DNA from: Setaria digitata
Lineage: Eukaryota; Nematoda; Chromadorea; Rhabditida; Setariidae
Length of the DNA stretch: 25,075 nucleotides
Direction of reading: 5' to 3'
Assembly (NCBI GenBank): GCA_003640385.1
Contig: RCAB01000708.1
Location: 1-25,075, forward strand
Part shown: positions 1-10,049 of the stretch, in pieces
Layout of the letters: every line of letters starts with the position of its first letter
Position numbering within the stretch: the stretch's first letter is position 1
Made by a program: the position numbers and the translations under genes
Notes under the pieces: generated by a model
The model's input: the letters and a program-made list of their open reading frames with translations, nothing else
Databases searched by the model: none
What the model was told of the DNA's origin: nothing

Positions 1-909
1 ATTATCATATTACCAAGAGCTGATAACTTAACAATATGCTGATAAGAAACAATCTAATTACATTGCAGCAAATCAGCTGCATTTGATTAAAATAATTATT
101 TTATCTCATCATATGCCTACTGTGATCAATAAATTGAAAAGCTCATATGGATAGTTCAATTTAAATTAAAAATTGAAAGAGAACAATCAGTGAATTACAG
201 AGTTGCGCAAAATACTTCAAAATATCAAACGACCAATTCATAAAAGCAACGACAATTTTAGAAAAAAAATTAGTCTAATTCCACTTTAGTATGAATGAAA
301 AGGAATAAAATTAAATGTTTTTTATGAAATGATTCAAAAAAAAAAGCGAATAGCGTTTCTACAAATTATTTCATTTTTTTTTTTCCAAAACTTTTGAAGT
401 GAATATTTTCTGTTCTTTTCCTTATTACATAAAGCAATTTAACAATTAATTCCATTGCTATAATTTACTAATTTCTTGCTGTATTTTATCATATCAATTG
501 CATAATTTTATATAAATATTGTGCAGAATTTCAAAACCTATTTTAATTATGCAACAATTCCAAAAAAAAAACGGAAAAAAATATTTAGAAATAGACTAAT
601 CTGTAATTAGCAATTACTATAGCATGTTTATTCAATTCCAATGAACATAAATATTTCACCATATAAAGTTTCAGAAGACTTAACTAATTATTTTGATATT
701 TTCATAAACATAGAAATAGACTAGTCTGTAATTAGGAGGAACATTTTTGAAATTTCACTTTCATCAAAAATCCATCAATTATTTCCATTTTTTTTTTTTT
801 TTTGCAGTAGAAAGAAAAGAAATGAGCATTATAAGAGAGAGATCAAAAAAAAAAAAAAACTTAAATTTTAATTTTTTTTTTTCAAAGAATTATTTTACGG
901 AGCATCGAA
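1..909. other. AT-rich noncoding stretch
   Basis: No credible gene is visible. The stretch holds A and T runs of 8-15 bases and two TGATAA sites near its start (about 21 and 40). It also holds a 24-base direct repeat with one mismatch (587-610 and 712-735). It could be intergenic or intronic. Confidence 0.7.
587..735. repeat. 24-bp direct repeat pair, one mismatch
   Basis: Positions 587-610 and 712-735 both read AGAAATAGACTA, then A or G, then TCTGTAATTAG: 24 bases with a single A/G difference, 125 bases apart. The sequence between and around them is not obviously duplicated. This could be the remnant of a larger diverged repeat or a shared binding site. Confidence 0.75.
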
Positions 910-972
910 ATGATTGCCTTTAACAATTGTTAAAATTGGTGCCTTGCATTTTTGATCATTTTTTGTAAAGTT

Positions 973-1068
973 GGCTTTAATCAACCTGAGGATGAAGTTG
1001 AAGCCGCTTGTGATAGAATAAATTCGCAACTTCGAGCTGAAGCTATGCAATCAACTTCACTGAAATGA
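973..1068 (+). CDS. possible terminal exon of an unknown plus-strand gene
   Basis: This GC-richer island reads as 31 codons plus TGA, with mixed, helix-like composition (it contains QPEDEVEAACDRINSQLRAE). The frame stays open upstream to a TAA at 931-933. Beyond that single stop it continues in phase to an ATG at 910. The segment between (codons at 934-972) is hydrophobic, like a signal or membrane segment. A poor acceptor-like site (TTTTTTGTAAAG) ends at 970, and AATAAA lies at 1159-1164, about 90 bases after the stop. On the opposite strand, a TTTCAG acceptor and a CAG/GTTGAT donor would instead bound a 74-base exon (986-1059). I do not recognise the protein. The coding strand is uncertain and chance is possible. 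Confidence 0.25.
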   Translation, partial: GFNQPEDEVEAACDRINSQLRAEAMQSTSLK

Positions 1069-2590
1069 TTAAATTAATTTATTTCCATTTGAATAGTCAA
1101 AGCATTCCTAATTCAGTAAGTAAGCAGTAAAAGAAAAAGTATTTCACGAGGAAAATATAATAAAATCTTTTTTTTTTCCTTCTAAACAAATTATTTTATC
1201 CGATTATCCATGAAATTTAGTTTTTTCTCCCATTTTTTTAAACTAACAAATTTCATTAAATGTCTTTTAAAATTTAAAACAAATTCGTTTGATAAGCTAT
1301 CATGTCTATAATGAAAAGATTTTCAATTTTACTGCAAAAAAAAAAAAAAAAAATTTAACACAATTTTTTTTGGGATGTTTAAAATCTAAAATTTAGAAAC
1401 AGAAAAAAAAAATATCAAAGGAGAAACAAAAAAATGAGAAATATAAATTTTTGTAAACCTGAAAATTGAGGAATATTAAGCAGTCTAACATAGACATTTT
1501 AAATTTCTTTTATAGGTTAATAATATTTTGCAAACGGTCATTCAACTACGAATATAAACATTATCTGATAAATTAACAACAGCAAATGAAAATAAGTCTT
1601 GATATTAAAAAAAAAAATAATAATAATAATAATGATTAGCAATAATTTCATTAACTTAATTAAGAAAAGTCTTAATTAAGACTTAAGACTTAAAATAAAA
1701 TGCTACGTAAAATGCTCCCTGTTGATTTCATTTATACATTTATCAAAATCATCGTAAAGACTCGATCATTGAATTATTTCATTCATTTGTTTATTTTACA
1801 ATAATTGTACGAAGTGTTGTCCGAAGATGTTTCTTTTTTCTTGGAAATTGCTATAAATTAATCAAAAGCAAGAAGAAAAAAATTTTTTCCTTTCACTGCT
1901 CATATCACTCTTCATTATCAGTTATCACTTATAAAATTTTTAATCAGTTGTTAGCAGGCTACATAGTTTTTCTTTACATTTATTGCATCGTAATTTTACC
2001 AATTTTCAAGCATTCAAATGAATGCAATTTTTTTTTTTAGCAAATTTGAATTTATTTATAAAAATGTGAAATGTAATTTAAATAGACTTAAATGAAATGG
2101 AAATTACTTATTTACCATGTGCATCAATGTCCATGAAACGAATGCAACATAAAATAGAAATGTTATTCGATGATATCAAATTCGAATTGAACCTGTTAAA
2201 ATTTTCCTCTTCCTGCATTCTTTTTTAAATTCTTGATTAGAATGTCGAGAATTTTTTGCTGGAAAAAAAAAAGTCAAAAGGTCAGAAATGATTGTTTAGT
2301 ACCAATTTAGGAGTATTTTTTCTTTTCTTTTTTTTTAATGTCTTGACATATCTGTGTGTAATCGAGATGATTAATTAATTTCACCTTCATCATGCTTATG
2401 GCATCCAAATGACCTAGTCATAATCATTTTTTAATATTACTAAGGCAGAGATTGTTGAATTTATGGAAGTGATATTTTGATCACTGTGAAAAATGTTTCA
2501 TAGGAATACATATTATCCTACAATGCTTATTGTGATAATAGTGATAATTTTCAAAAATTACTTTAATTTTTTTTTTTCAATGTAACAATG

Positions 2591-2591
<1 letters not shown>
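1069..2591. other. AT-rich noncoding stretch
   Basis: No gene is seen. It contains an AATAAA at 1159-1164, long A runs (around 1336 and 1605), a short (AAT)n at about 1614-1634, and an 18-base perfect palindrome at 1667-1684 centred on CTTAATTAAG. Confidence 0.65.
1667..1684. repeat. 18-bp perfect palindrome
   Basis: AAGTCTTAATTAAGACTT is its own reverse complement, and the flanking bases repeat the CTTAA theme. At this AT content about one such palindrome is expected by chance per window, so its significance is low. Confidence 0.6.

Positions 2592-2662
<71 letters not shown>
2592..2662. repeat. (AC)n dinucleotide microsatellite
   Basis: An uninterrupted AC/CA repeat of about 35 units, 71 bases, followed by a short TATATAGAGA stretch. 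Length polymorphism between individuals is likely. Confidence 0.97.
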
Positions 2663-2666
<4 letters not shown>

Positions 2667-3910
2667 TGCGTATATAGAGATATTATTATCAAAAAATGAT
2701 GAAACTATTATTTTTCATTTTGCTGATTGGCATTTTGAAAAGTTCAATTTTCCTCTGAATAAAGTTGCCTTCATTAAAATTTTGCAATTAAAAAAAATTA
2801 AAAAAAAAAAAAAAGAAAAGAAAATTATACTTAAATTTGTTCATACTGTTTCCTTTTTTGTGTTGAATTTGATTTTTTACTTTTTTAATTACCAAAAACA
2901 GTTTTGCAAATTCACCATAAATAAATTCAGCAATTCTGAAGCATAGTTGCATTCAGAAGTTCAAATTAAAAGAGAGAGAGAGAGATTCTGAAACTTGCTG
3001 AAGTTGAGAATAACTCGTGGCATTCATTTTTCCCATATCTATGTCAAGCAAGAAATTAAAATTGAAATTATTCAACTGCGTCACTGTTTCTTCTTCAGAT
3101 AGCAACATTCATACGTGAAGATGCTCGAGTGGAAAGAAAATTGCTACAATTATAAAATATTGGGCCTAACTAATAAATATTTTTAATTGATTAATTAATT
3201 GCTTGAATCGAAACTATTTGCAATAATTTATTCATCATTTAAAGCTCCAAAAAAAAAAAAAAGAGAGAAAAATAAACCATTGTTGGATGACAAAATTATC
3301 AAATTTTTTTGATTTCATTATCAAACTGTAATAATTATTTTAGATAAAAACCAACTTGCAAAATATCAACGTTGGTAGTCGAATAAACAACTTTCAACAA
3401 TTGCGATCAAATTAAAATAAAGTCCAAATCAGTGAATGTTGCAATATAGAAAAGAAACAAAATATTTTGAATTAAAAAAAATAAATAATAATATTTTGAT
3501 TAAAAAGTGCTGTATATTTGCTTAAGTTGTTAAGTTTGAATGAAAAAAAAAGAGAAGAAAAAAATGCATTTTCCAGGCTAATTATTTGTTGTTTAAATAA
3601 TTGAAATAAATAGCAAATAAATAATCATTTTGCAACTTTACCAATAACCAAAAAAACAATTCATTTTTGTTAAAATCAAATCCGATAAAACCAAAATCAT
3701 TAGATCTTTTTTTTTTTTTGGCAATAATTGAAGCGTGCTAATATGTCGTAATCATTTCTCGAATTTTAACAAATGTTAAAGCAAATAAGTTAGTTCTTGA
3801 TAAGACCAAATCATTCGGAATTTTATCTGATTATATGATAACACTGCTCATTTAGACCAATGGTGCAAAATAACTAATCCAGAAAAATGCTTCAACAACA
3901 ACAACTAAAC
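2663..3910. other. AT-rich noncoding stretch
   Basis: No gene is seen. It has a short (AG)n at 2968-2985, several A runs longer than ten bases, and scattered TTATCA sites. It could be intergenic sequence between the island at 1 kb and the possible first exon at 4.8 kb. Confidence 0.65.
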
Positions 3911-4111
3911 GGTTCACGTCAAAGCATTCAGATAGAGGGTTCACGTGAAATTATTTGCAATGTTAAATTTGACATACTTTAATTCCTTGATAAATTAGCT
4001 AAATCAAGTTCACGTGAATGCACACGTAAACTGATGTATTTCCAAAATTCCCTTTTCTCAATCCTTCGTATTATCAATTTTTATCGTTTAAATTTATCAA
4101 GTTCACATGAA
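3911..4111. promoter_or_regulatory. cluster of GTTCACGTGAA (E-box, CACGTG) elements
   Basis: GTTCACGTGAA occurs at 3939-3949 and 4008-4018. A variant, GTTCACATGAA, lies at 4101-4111 and a partial GGTTCACGT at 3911-3919. The second and third copies share flanks (ATCAAGTTCAC before, and GCACACGTAAA versus GTGCGCGTAAA after), so they look like diverged copies of one unit of roughly 70-95 bases. TCACGTGA is the core bound by basic helix-loop-helix factors of the Myc/Max and TFEB (HLH-30) type in animals. That function is inferred. The elements lie 0.7-0.9 kb upstream of the possible first exon at 4821. Confidence 0.45.
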
Positions 4112-4189
4112 TGTGCGCGTAAAATGACGCATTTGCAATATTGTAAGAATAACTAACCATCAGGTTCATACTGCCAATTACTCCTGAAA

Positions 4190-4305
4190 AATAAACCAGA
4201 GCAGGATAAAAATACTGGTAGCTCCGAGGGAAAGGTCATACCTTAACACAAATCAGGATGATAAACCATTCCGGAAAGGTATATGGTAGTACCGTACAGG
4301 TAACC
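4190..4305. other. GC-richer island, possible exon, strand unresolved
   Basis: This island is clearly less AT-rich than its surroundings and is open in several frames. On the plus strand a good donor (CAG/GTAACC) follows 4299, and a frame with ATG at 4259 reads into it. On the minus strand, GTTAAG/GTATGA and a classic TTTTTCAG acceptor would bound a short intron of about 65 bases. These models exclude each other. The island also has short inverted motifs (TTCCGGAA, GGTAGTACC). It could equally be a conserved regulatory element, being next to the CACGTG cluster. No product is recognised. Confidence 0.25.
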
Positions 4306-4818
4306 AATTTATGCTTCTTCTTTCTAGCACATTCTCAATGGTAACATTGATTGCTTCTTGTACAATACGCTTCATATTTATTCTAAAAAATTAAGTTTTA
4401 GAAAATAAAATTTCTAATTAGTAAGTTCCAAACAAACAGAAAAGAAACTTAATCAGAAAAAGTGAAAATAATTGAACAATTTAATTTTCGCCAAATCATA
4501 GAAATTTGATAAGCTTTTTATGAGTTTAATAAGAATTTTTAAAAAAAATTAAAAGTATTATGCAAAAGTTTAAAATTTGAAAAATTTTATTAGTAAATAA
4601 AAAATCGATTAAAAGAAAAAAAAAAGCATTATCCTATAAAAATATTCAACTTGTATTTTGATATATCTTAATATTTTGTTAAATTCTCAATTACAATTCA
4701 GTTACATTCCAATATATTTAATTTATGTTTTAATTCATACTCTAACAAATTATAATTTTATGAAAATATCAATTTTACCTTACAAATGATGTGAATTAAT
4801 TTGTAACACAATATTCAG
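4306..4818. other. AT-rich noncoding stretch upstream of possible first exon
   Basis: No gene is seen. It is A/T rich with short A runs and no clear promoter element. It would be the 5' flank if the exon at 4821 is real. Confidence 0.6.
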
Positions 4819-4820
4819 CA

Positions 4821-4978
4821 ATGAAAATAGCCATCGAACAAATTTCATTAAGGAATCGTTTGCCTCGATTGATGATCAGCTCGAGAAATGAAAACTTTGC
4901 CATTTTCAACTCTCGAAATGCAATCCAATCGATGTTTAGTATGCATTATATGGCCAAGAAATTGAAACATCTGTGGAG
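4821..4978 (+). CDS. possible first coding exon, unknown gene
   Basis: A true ATG follows an acceptor-like ATATTCAG (ending 4818), as expected for a nematode trans-spliced or cis-spliced leader. The frame gives 52 codons of basic, mixed composition (MKIAIEQISLRNRLPRLMIS at the start, MAKKLKHLW near the end) in sequence with visibly higher GC than its flanks. It ends at a strong donor, GGAG/GTATGATA, with GT at 4979-4980 and two bases of a codon left over. Without splicing, the frame runs on to 5108 through the (AAT)n repeat as polyisoleucine, which is not credible protein. No downstream partner exon is identified, and the family is not recognised. Confidence 0.3.
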
Positions 4979-5053
4979 GTATGATAATGACGACAAGAAA
5001 ACAATGATATTAATAGCATTAAAATCTGCCTATGATAGTAATAATGATAATAC

Positions 5054-5099
<46 letters not shown>
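5054..5099. repeat. (AAT)n trinucleotide microsatellite
   Basis: About 15 uninterrupted AAT/ATA units. It produces artefactual polyisoleucine (plus) and polyleucine (minus) open frames. Confidence 0.96.
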
Positions 5100-5100
<1 letters not shown>

Positions 5101-5173
5101 ATGGCTGAAATAAAGGTAAAGCAGTATTATTTTAGCTAATTCATATCTGGCGATCAAATAATATTTTTTAAAC

Positions 5174-5418
5174 TTAGCAAAAATTACTTAGTGTTAAATT
5201 TAAATATTTAACAAAACTGAAATTTGAACATTTAAATGTTTGCAATGAATAAAAGAAAATGACCACAGTATATTCTGCTCCGTTTAAACTCAATGAAAGA
5301 CACCGGTAATGACCAATCAGTCTTAAAGGATCATTTCGAGATAGAAATGCATCATCAAAGTATTGCAATCTGCAAGTACTAGTGATAGGATAGTGAAGTA
5401 AGTGCTATAGCACAAAGT
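5174..5418 (-). CDS. weak candidate exon on the minus strand
   Basis: A stop-free minus frame of 78 codons ends at TAA 5174 and has no ATG. The part around 5270-5370 is GC-richer and has mixed residues (LQYFDDAFLSRNDPLRLIGH). An acceptor-like ACTTGCAG lies just before TTGCAATAC. About three runs this long are expected by chance in the window, so this is only a candidate. No family is recognised. Confidence 0.15.
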
Positions 5419-6110
5419 AGTCTAGCTAGCATAAAACATGCTTTTAAAGAAAAATAGTTAAGATAGAAATATTGAAATGTAATTAGTAAAGCACACAAAA
5501 ACAGCTGAATAAGCGTCGACAAATTAACACTTCAGGTGTAATGACAACATTAATAAGCCATTTCAACTGCTATCACTATTTGTAAATTTATTTCACTCCT
5601 GTAGTTATATCTCCTATCACTTTAATCAGTTCATAAGGTGATATTTTTGTTTTTATTGAAAAGAACAAAAAGAAATTACTTGACACTTTTCTCATAGCAT
5701 TCCCTTTTTCTAGACGTTATCTCATGACATATCTTCGTGATGATACAGTTCAGTTCGATTACAAAGAAGGATCTGAGATAAGAGTAAGAAATAATCTTTG
5801 ATAGAATAAGGTTGATTTTAATTGTGAAATAGTACACAATTGTTGAGATCCTGGAAATTAGACTGCAATAGTAGATTGAAAAAGAAAATTCAAAGGAGCA
5901 CATTGCATAGGAAAAAATTAATGACAGAAAAAATTTTATTAGCAATAATAGTGATTAAAAATACAATTTTGGTTTGATAATAATGGGTATAAGTCGTGTT
6001 GCTAAATAATGTTTGTATTAAAAATCAATTTTTAAAAAAGGCCAGCAAGCAATGAAGTTAAAAAAATAAACGAAATATGCTTTCAACATAAGAGAATAAT
6101 TATTGTTAAA
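5419..6110. other. AT-rich noncoding stretch
   Basis: No credible gene is seen. A hydrophobic minus frame (5676-5945) starts only with TTG and has the composition of chance AT-rich translation. Confidence 0.6.
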
Positions 6111-7344
6111 TGATAAGATAAAAGCTGATAAGATGAACATAGCTGAAATCTCTATCTAGGATGACTTATAATTGCTACAATTTACGGTTAAAATATATAA
6201 CTTCTTTATCATAATAATAGGTATAATTATATTTGTAACATTGGGTGGTATTTAAGTACACTAATTATCAAGTGATATCATGGTTCTATAGTTAATTACC
6301 TATTGCACAACTGATATAATAAATCATATACTCAATTGGAAGTAATTAACACAGCATATATATATATAAATTAGATGATAACTGCGATCATTGGTAATCA
6401 GCACTATATTCGATTACCTTTATTGTATTTTTGTTATCTTTACTGCACAGAATTCAATCAACCTATTATCAATTTCATCAGTTACAGTTATTTTATCAGT
6501 TTTTGTTCAATAAATGATCAAATTTTGTGCATATTTTATCATTTTGTTAAATAACACTTGTGGAAAAATGTGAACTAAAAGAAGAAAAATGAAGGTGGAA
6601 ATTGAGAATGGAAGTTATTATAATAGAATACAGGAAATGAAAGAGATGAAACTGAAATATCCCAATTAATCTGTTCGTCAATTCCTTTTGTGTTATTGCG
6701 CTATTTTTTATTTTTTATTTTTTCCATATGTTATCTGATCATCTTATAATCTTCTTATCTTTTGCTTTTTTCGTTATCAAGAGATATAGCAATAATAATT
6801 ATCTTTAACCTGTAAGATATTTATTCGTTATGAAAAACGATCTTTTATGACGCAGATCAGTTTGCAGTGTTAAAATGATAAGAGATAAATAAAGCAAGGA
6901 ACTAAAGCAAGGATACGAGACAAGTGGTGATTACATTCTGAATTGAAATTCTATAATTAATCTTTAGGGAGTAAATGAGAAGAAAAAAAAAATGAAATAT
7001 TGGAATAAATTAAGTAAGCTTGGTTACTGATATCAACGATATAATATCGAGAAATGTAGTACGATGCTCGAGAATATAATCGAAATTATCATTGACCATT
7101 AGTAGTGAATATCATTGTTGGGAACATGGTGTGATAAGAATTAATTTAACTGTTAATGAAAATGCAATAAAATTCAGAAATTAAGAATTCCTGAGGAGCA
7201 GAAAATACATTTGATATCACGGATCATAATCAAATTATGAGCGATCTTATCAGATAATCGTTTCATGCTCCAATTTACCTCAACCAATTAATGAAATCAA
7301 CTAGCGATGGAAATTTTCTGATAACTGTTTATGAACATCAGGAA

Positions 7345-7616
7345 TCAGAATATGGTTATGCTATCTAATTAATTTCTTATCAATNACAAAATACGGTTAT
7401 GCTATCTAATTAATTTCTTATCAATGGTATAAATTAAGACTCATAGCAGTTAATAATTAAAATAAAGCCAACGTCGAAATATTCCAATATTTTTTTCAAA
7501 NTCAGAATATGGTTATGCTATCTAATTAATTTCTTATCAATGGTATAAATTAAGACTCATATCAGTTAATAATTAAAATAAAGCCAACGTCGAAATATTC
7601 CAATATTTTTTTCAAA
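7345..7616. repeat. assembly join: three overlapping copies separated by single N
   Basis: Nearly the same sequence (starting TCAGAATATGGTTATGC) occurs at 7345-7384 (truncated), 7386-7500 and 7502-7616, separated by N at 7385 and 7501. Copies two and three differ at a few bases (for example ATACGG versus ATATGG, ATAGCAG versus ATATCAG). This is the pattern of unmerged contig ends or two haplotypes joined in scaffolding. It is not a biological tandem repeat. Confidence 0.85.
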
Positions 7617-8754
7617 AAATTTGTCGTTTTTTCAGACCCAAAAGATGGTCTTAATCATTAAAAAAGCAACGGTAATTATGTATATAATCTAAGGAAAAAA
7701 AAAACGTGAAAAAAAAAGGGCAAAAGGTTATTGGCAAGTATTGATGGCCTTGGCTCTTAAAGTTTGATTTGATCAAATACATCATTAACAAACTGATTGA
7801 TTGAGTGATTAGCTAATTCATTGATTAATTTCTGTGTTTTATTTTATCATTACAATTCATATTCGATTATTGGCACACTATTTGTTACAATGAATGAAAA
7901 AAAAAAGAAATTAAATATTGCATTGACATAGTTATTTAAATGAAAATTAATGTCTTAAATAGGGAATGAATTTTTAAAATTATCAATGAATTTTCATTTT
8001 AACCTAATTACACTGATGAAATGGTGCAACTTGTCTTCATCATACTATATAGTGTTCAACATCATCCACTTATATCATACTATTTATCATTTTATCATTG
8101 TCGATTTATCAAATATCACTCCTCATCATTTATCATTGTAATATTCGAATTATAATCTATTTCTGCGTATTATTATCAACAAATTTTCGCTTATCATTAA
8201 TCATTAATTCCAATCGTTCTTCTTTATCTGTGCTTAAGAATATCTTTCTGCTTCTTATTACGTATTAATTACAGTGAAATATGAAAGCAAATTTCCAATA
8301 TAATGTGCTTTTTTATTATTATTGCTCTTATTTTACGGATTATTTAAAATAAATTGATGATTTTAATTATTTAAAAACAAAATATTAAATAATTGATAAG
8401 TCCCGTCACATATAGTGAATCAATTCATTACTTATTTTCTCATTCTGGTGATATAATTTTCAATATTTCTAATAATTATTATAGCCGAATTAGTTATTGA
8501 GCTTTCATTAATTAGTAACGAATAGCATTGCCACTGTTTTGAGAAAATAATTTAAATGAGAAAATTTAGAAAAAATTATTTATTTCACTGTTGAAAAAAT
8601 TTGAAAAGCTTTTTCGCTGATTTTTCCGTATCAAACTTAGCGAATTTTGTTTCATCCTTCATTAGTATTTCAGTATTTGCTCTTATTTTGCTTCTATATT
8701 AGCCGACTAATTACTCCCAGCAGTTTATCACTGAAATGTTAATTATCGACCTTA

Positions 8755-8841
8755 TTAATTATCGATTTCAGTACTAAAAGATTGATTTCTGTCTTTTATA
8801 TACATTCAAATCAATCTTTTAGTCCTGAAATCGATAATTAA
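8755..8841. ncRNA. near-perfect 34-bp foldback (hairpin) with 19-base loop
   Basis: The left arm 8755-8788 and right arm 8808-8841 are reverse complements over 34 bases with a single mismatch (T at 8772 against C at 8824). The loop 8789-8807 is unpaired. The arms contain ATCGATTTCAG and CTAAAAGATTGATTT. A stem this long is not expected by chance at this composition. It could encode a long hairpin RNA or small-RNA precursor, or be a tiny foldback element. Unlike typical microRNA precursors, the stem has almost no bulges. No known microRNA seed is recognised, and transcription is not shown. Confidence 0.5.
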
Positions 8842-9011
8842 ATTATTTTAATGCCAGTTAGTTTTATAATCTACAAATGCGTGTGATAAACTTTTGTTAT
8901 ATAGCTGTAAGCTTATAGTATTTATCACATATTATTTGCTATATAGCAATGATAGTGATCGTGATTAGAAATCACTAACATCCAAAAGTGTACTGATAAG
9001 TTTTTTGATAA

Positions 9012-9692
9012 CTAAAAGCAATCTTTCACTGACTAAATAAATATTTTATAGCTTAAAAGTCATTCACTCTAGCAATTCATAACTCCATTAATAATTGTCA
9101 AAAATTAATTTCGAATTTAAACAAGCTGGATTTCAAATTTTTTGTCATTTCAGTGTTCTTGAGAAAATATATCCATGAAAATTTAAAATCGTGTCTTCTT
9201 TGCCGATCGAAGCAATAAATAACTTTTTTTTTTTCCTTCAATTTTTTGTAAGTCACAATCTGACGAAATTTTAAAAATTTATTCTTTCAACTAAATATTC
9301 ATGCATGCAATGTATTTTTTACTTATAAATTTCTTTTCTCGTTTATTTGAAATTCTACAAAACGATCTAAAATTGAGTTAAGCAATTGAATGCTTTTTTT
9401 TTTTTTTATGCCGTAGTGATATATGGCAGAATCGGATTCAGAATACAAAATCTCGAATAACTAGGATAAGACTTCAATAAATAATTCAATTATTATTGCG
9501 ATATAACTGTATTAATCATGATATGCAGCATAATGTGTTTTCATGATTTCTGGAGCAAAATCATAATAAAATTAAAGAAGAAGAGAAAAAAAAATGTAAT
9601 TTAACAATTGTTAAAAACGTCATACTAACAATGAGATACGCTAATGAAATATTTGAAATTCAATTTGAACAATGCTCCACACCGATTGATTT
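9012..9692. other. AT-rich noncoding stretch
   Basis: No gene is seen. It contains T runs (about 9225 and 9395) and a 16-base palindrome at 9600-9615 identical to one at 919-934. Confidence 0.65.
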
Positions 9693-10049
9693 ATTTCTCC
9701 TCTTTTCTTGCGGTTGAAAAAAATTTCGGATGACAAATTTCTTTTCTTTCTTTTTTTTTTGTGTTTTTTTTTTTTTTTTTTTTTTTACAATAAATTCATA
9801 AGGTTGAATCTTTNCATTTCTCCTCTTTTCTTGCGGTTGAAAAAAATTTCGGATGACAAATTTCTTTCTTTTTTTTTTGTGTTTTTTTTTTTTTTTTTTT
9901 TTTTTTACAATAAATTCATAAGGTTGAATCTTTTCTANGTGTTTTTTTTTTTTTTTTTTTTTTTACAATAAATTCATAAGGTTGAATCTTTTCTANTGTG
10001 TTTTTTTTTTTTTTTTTTACAATAAATTCATAAGGTTGAATCTTTTCTA
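9693..10049. repeat. assembly join: four copies of a poly-T segment separated by single N
   Basis: The segment (TCTCCTCTTTTCTTGCGGTT, poly-T, then ACAATAAATTCATAAGG) appears at 9693-9813 and 9815-9937. Its second half appears again at 9939-9995 and 9997-10049. The N bases are at 9814, 9938 and 9996. The copies differ mainly in T-run length, as expected when an assembler or polymerase fails in a homopolymer. In the real genome there is probably one copy. A plus-strand open frame across it (9708-9971) reads through N and is an artefact. Confidence 0.9.

Larger units (their letters stand above)
6111..9011. promoter_or_regulatory. dense cluster of TGATAA/TTATCA sites
   Basis: By eye I count about 30 TGATAA or TTATCA hexamers in this 2.9-kb stretch, including two extra copies made by assembly duplication. 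About five or six are expected at 75% AT. Runs include 6111, 6126, 6374, 6875, 7127, 7318, six between 8080 and 8200, 8994 and 9006. TGATAA is the preferred extended site of intestinal GATA factors (ELT-2 type) in nematodes. If this is worm DNA, an intestinal enhancer or a GATA-rich intron is plausible. The function is inferred, and part of the enrichment may be compositional. No gene is visible in the stretch. Confidence 0.35.

Noticed and set aside
4936..5157. Minus-strand frame with polyleucine
   Set aside because: The polyleucine is the (AAT)n microsatellite read backwards, and the rest is short.
5676..5945. 89-codon hydrophobic minus frame
   Set aside because: No ATG start (TTG), AT-rich chance composition, and about one such run is expected by chance.
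7345..7616. Direct repeats resembling a repeat array or CRISPR
   Set aside because: The repeats are separated by N bases and are scaffold-join duplications, with no spacers.
9708..9971. 87-codon plus-strand frame rich in phenylalanine
   Set aside because: It starts with TTG, crosses N bases and is built from assembly-duplicated poly-T copies.
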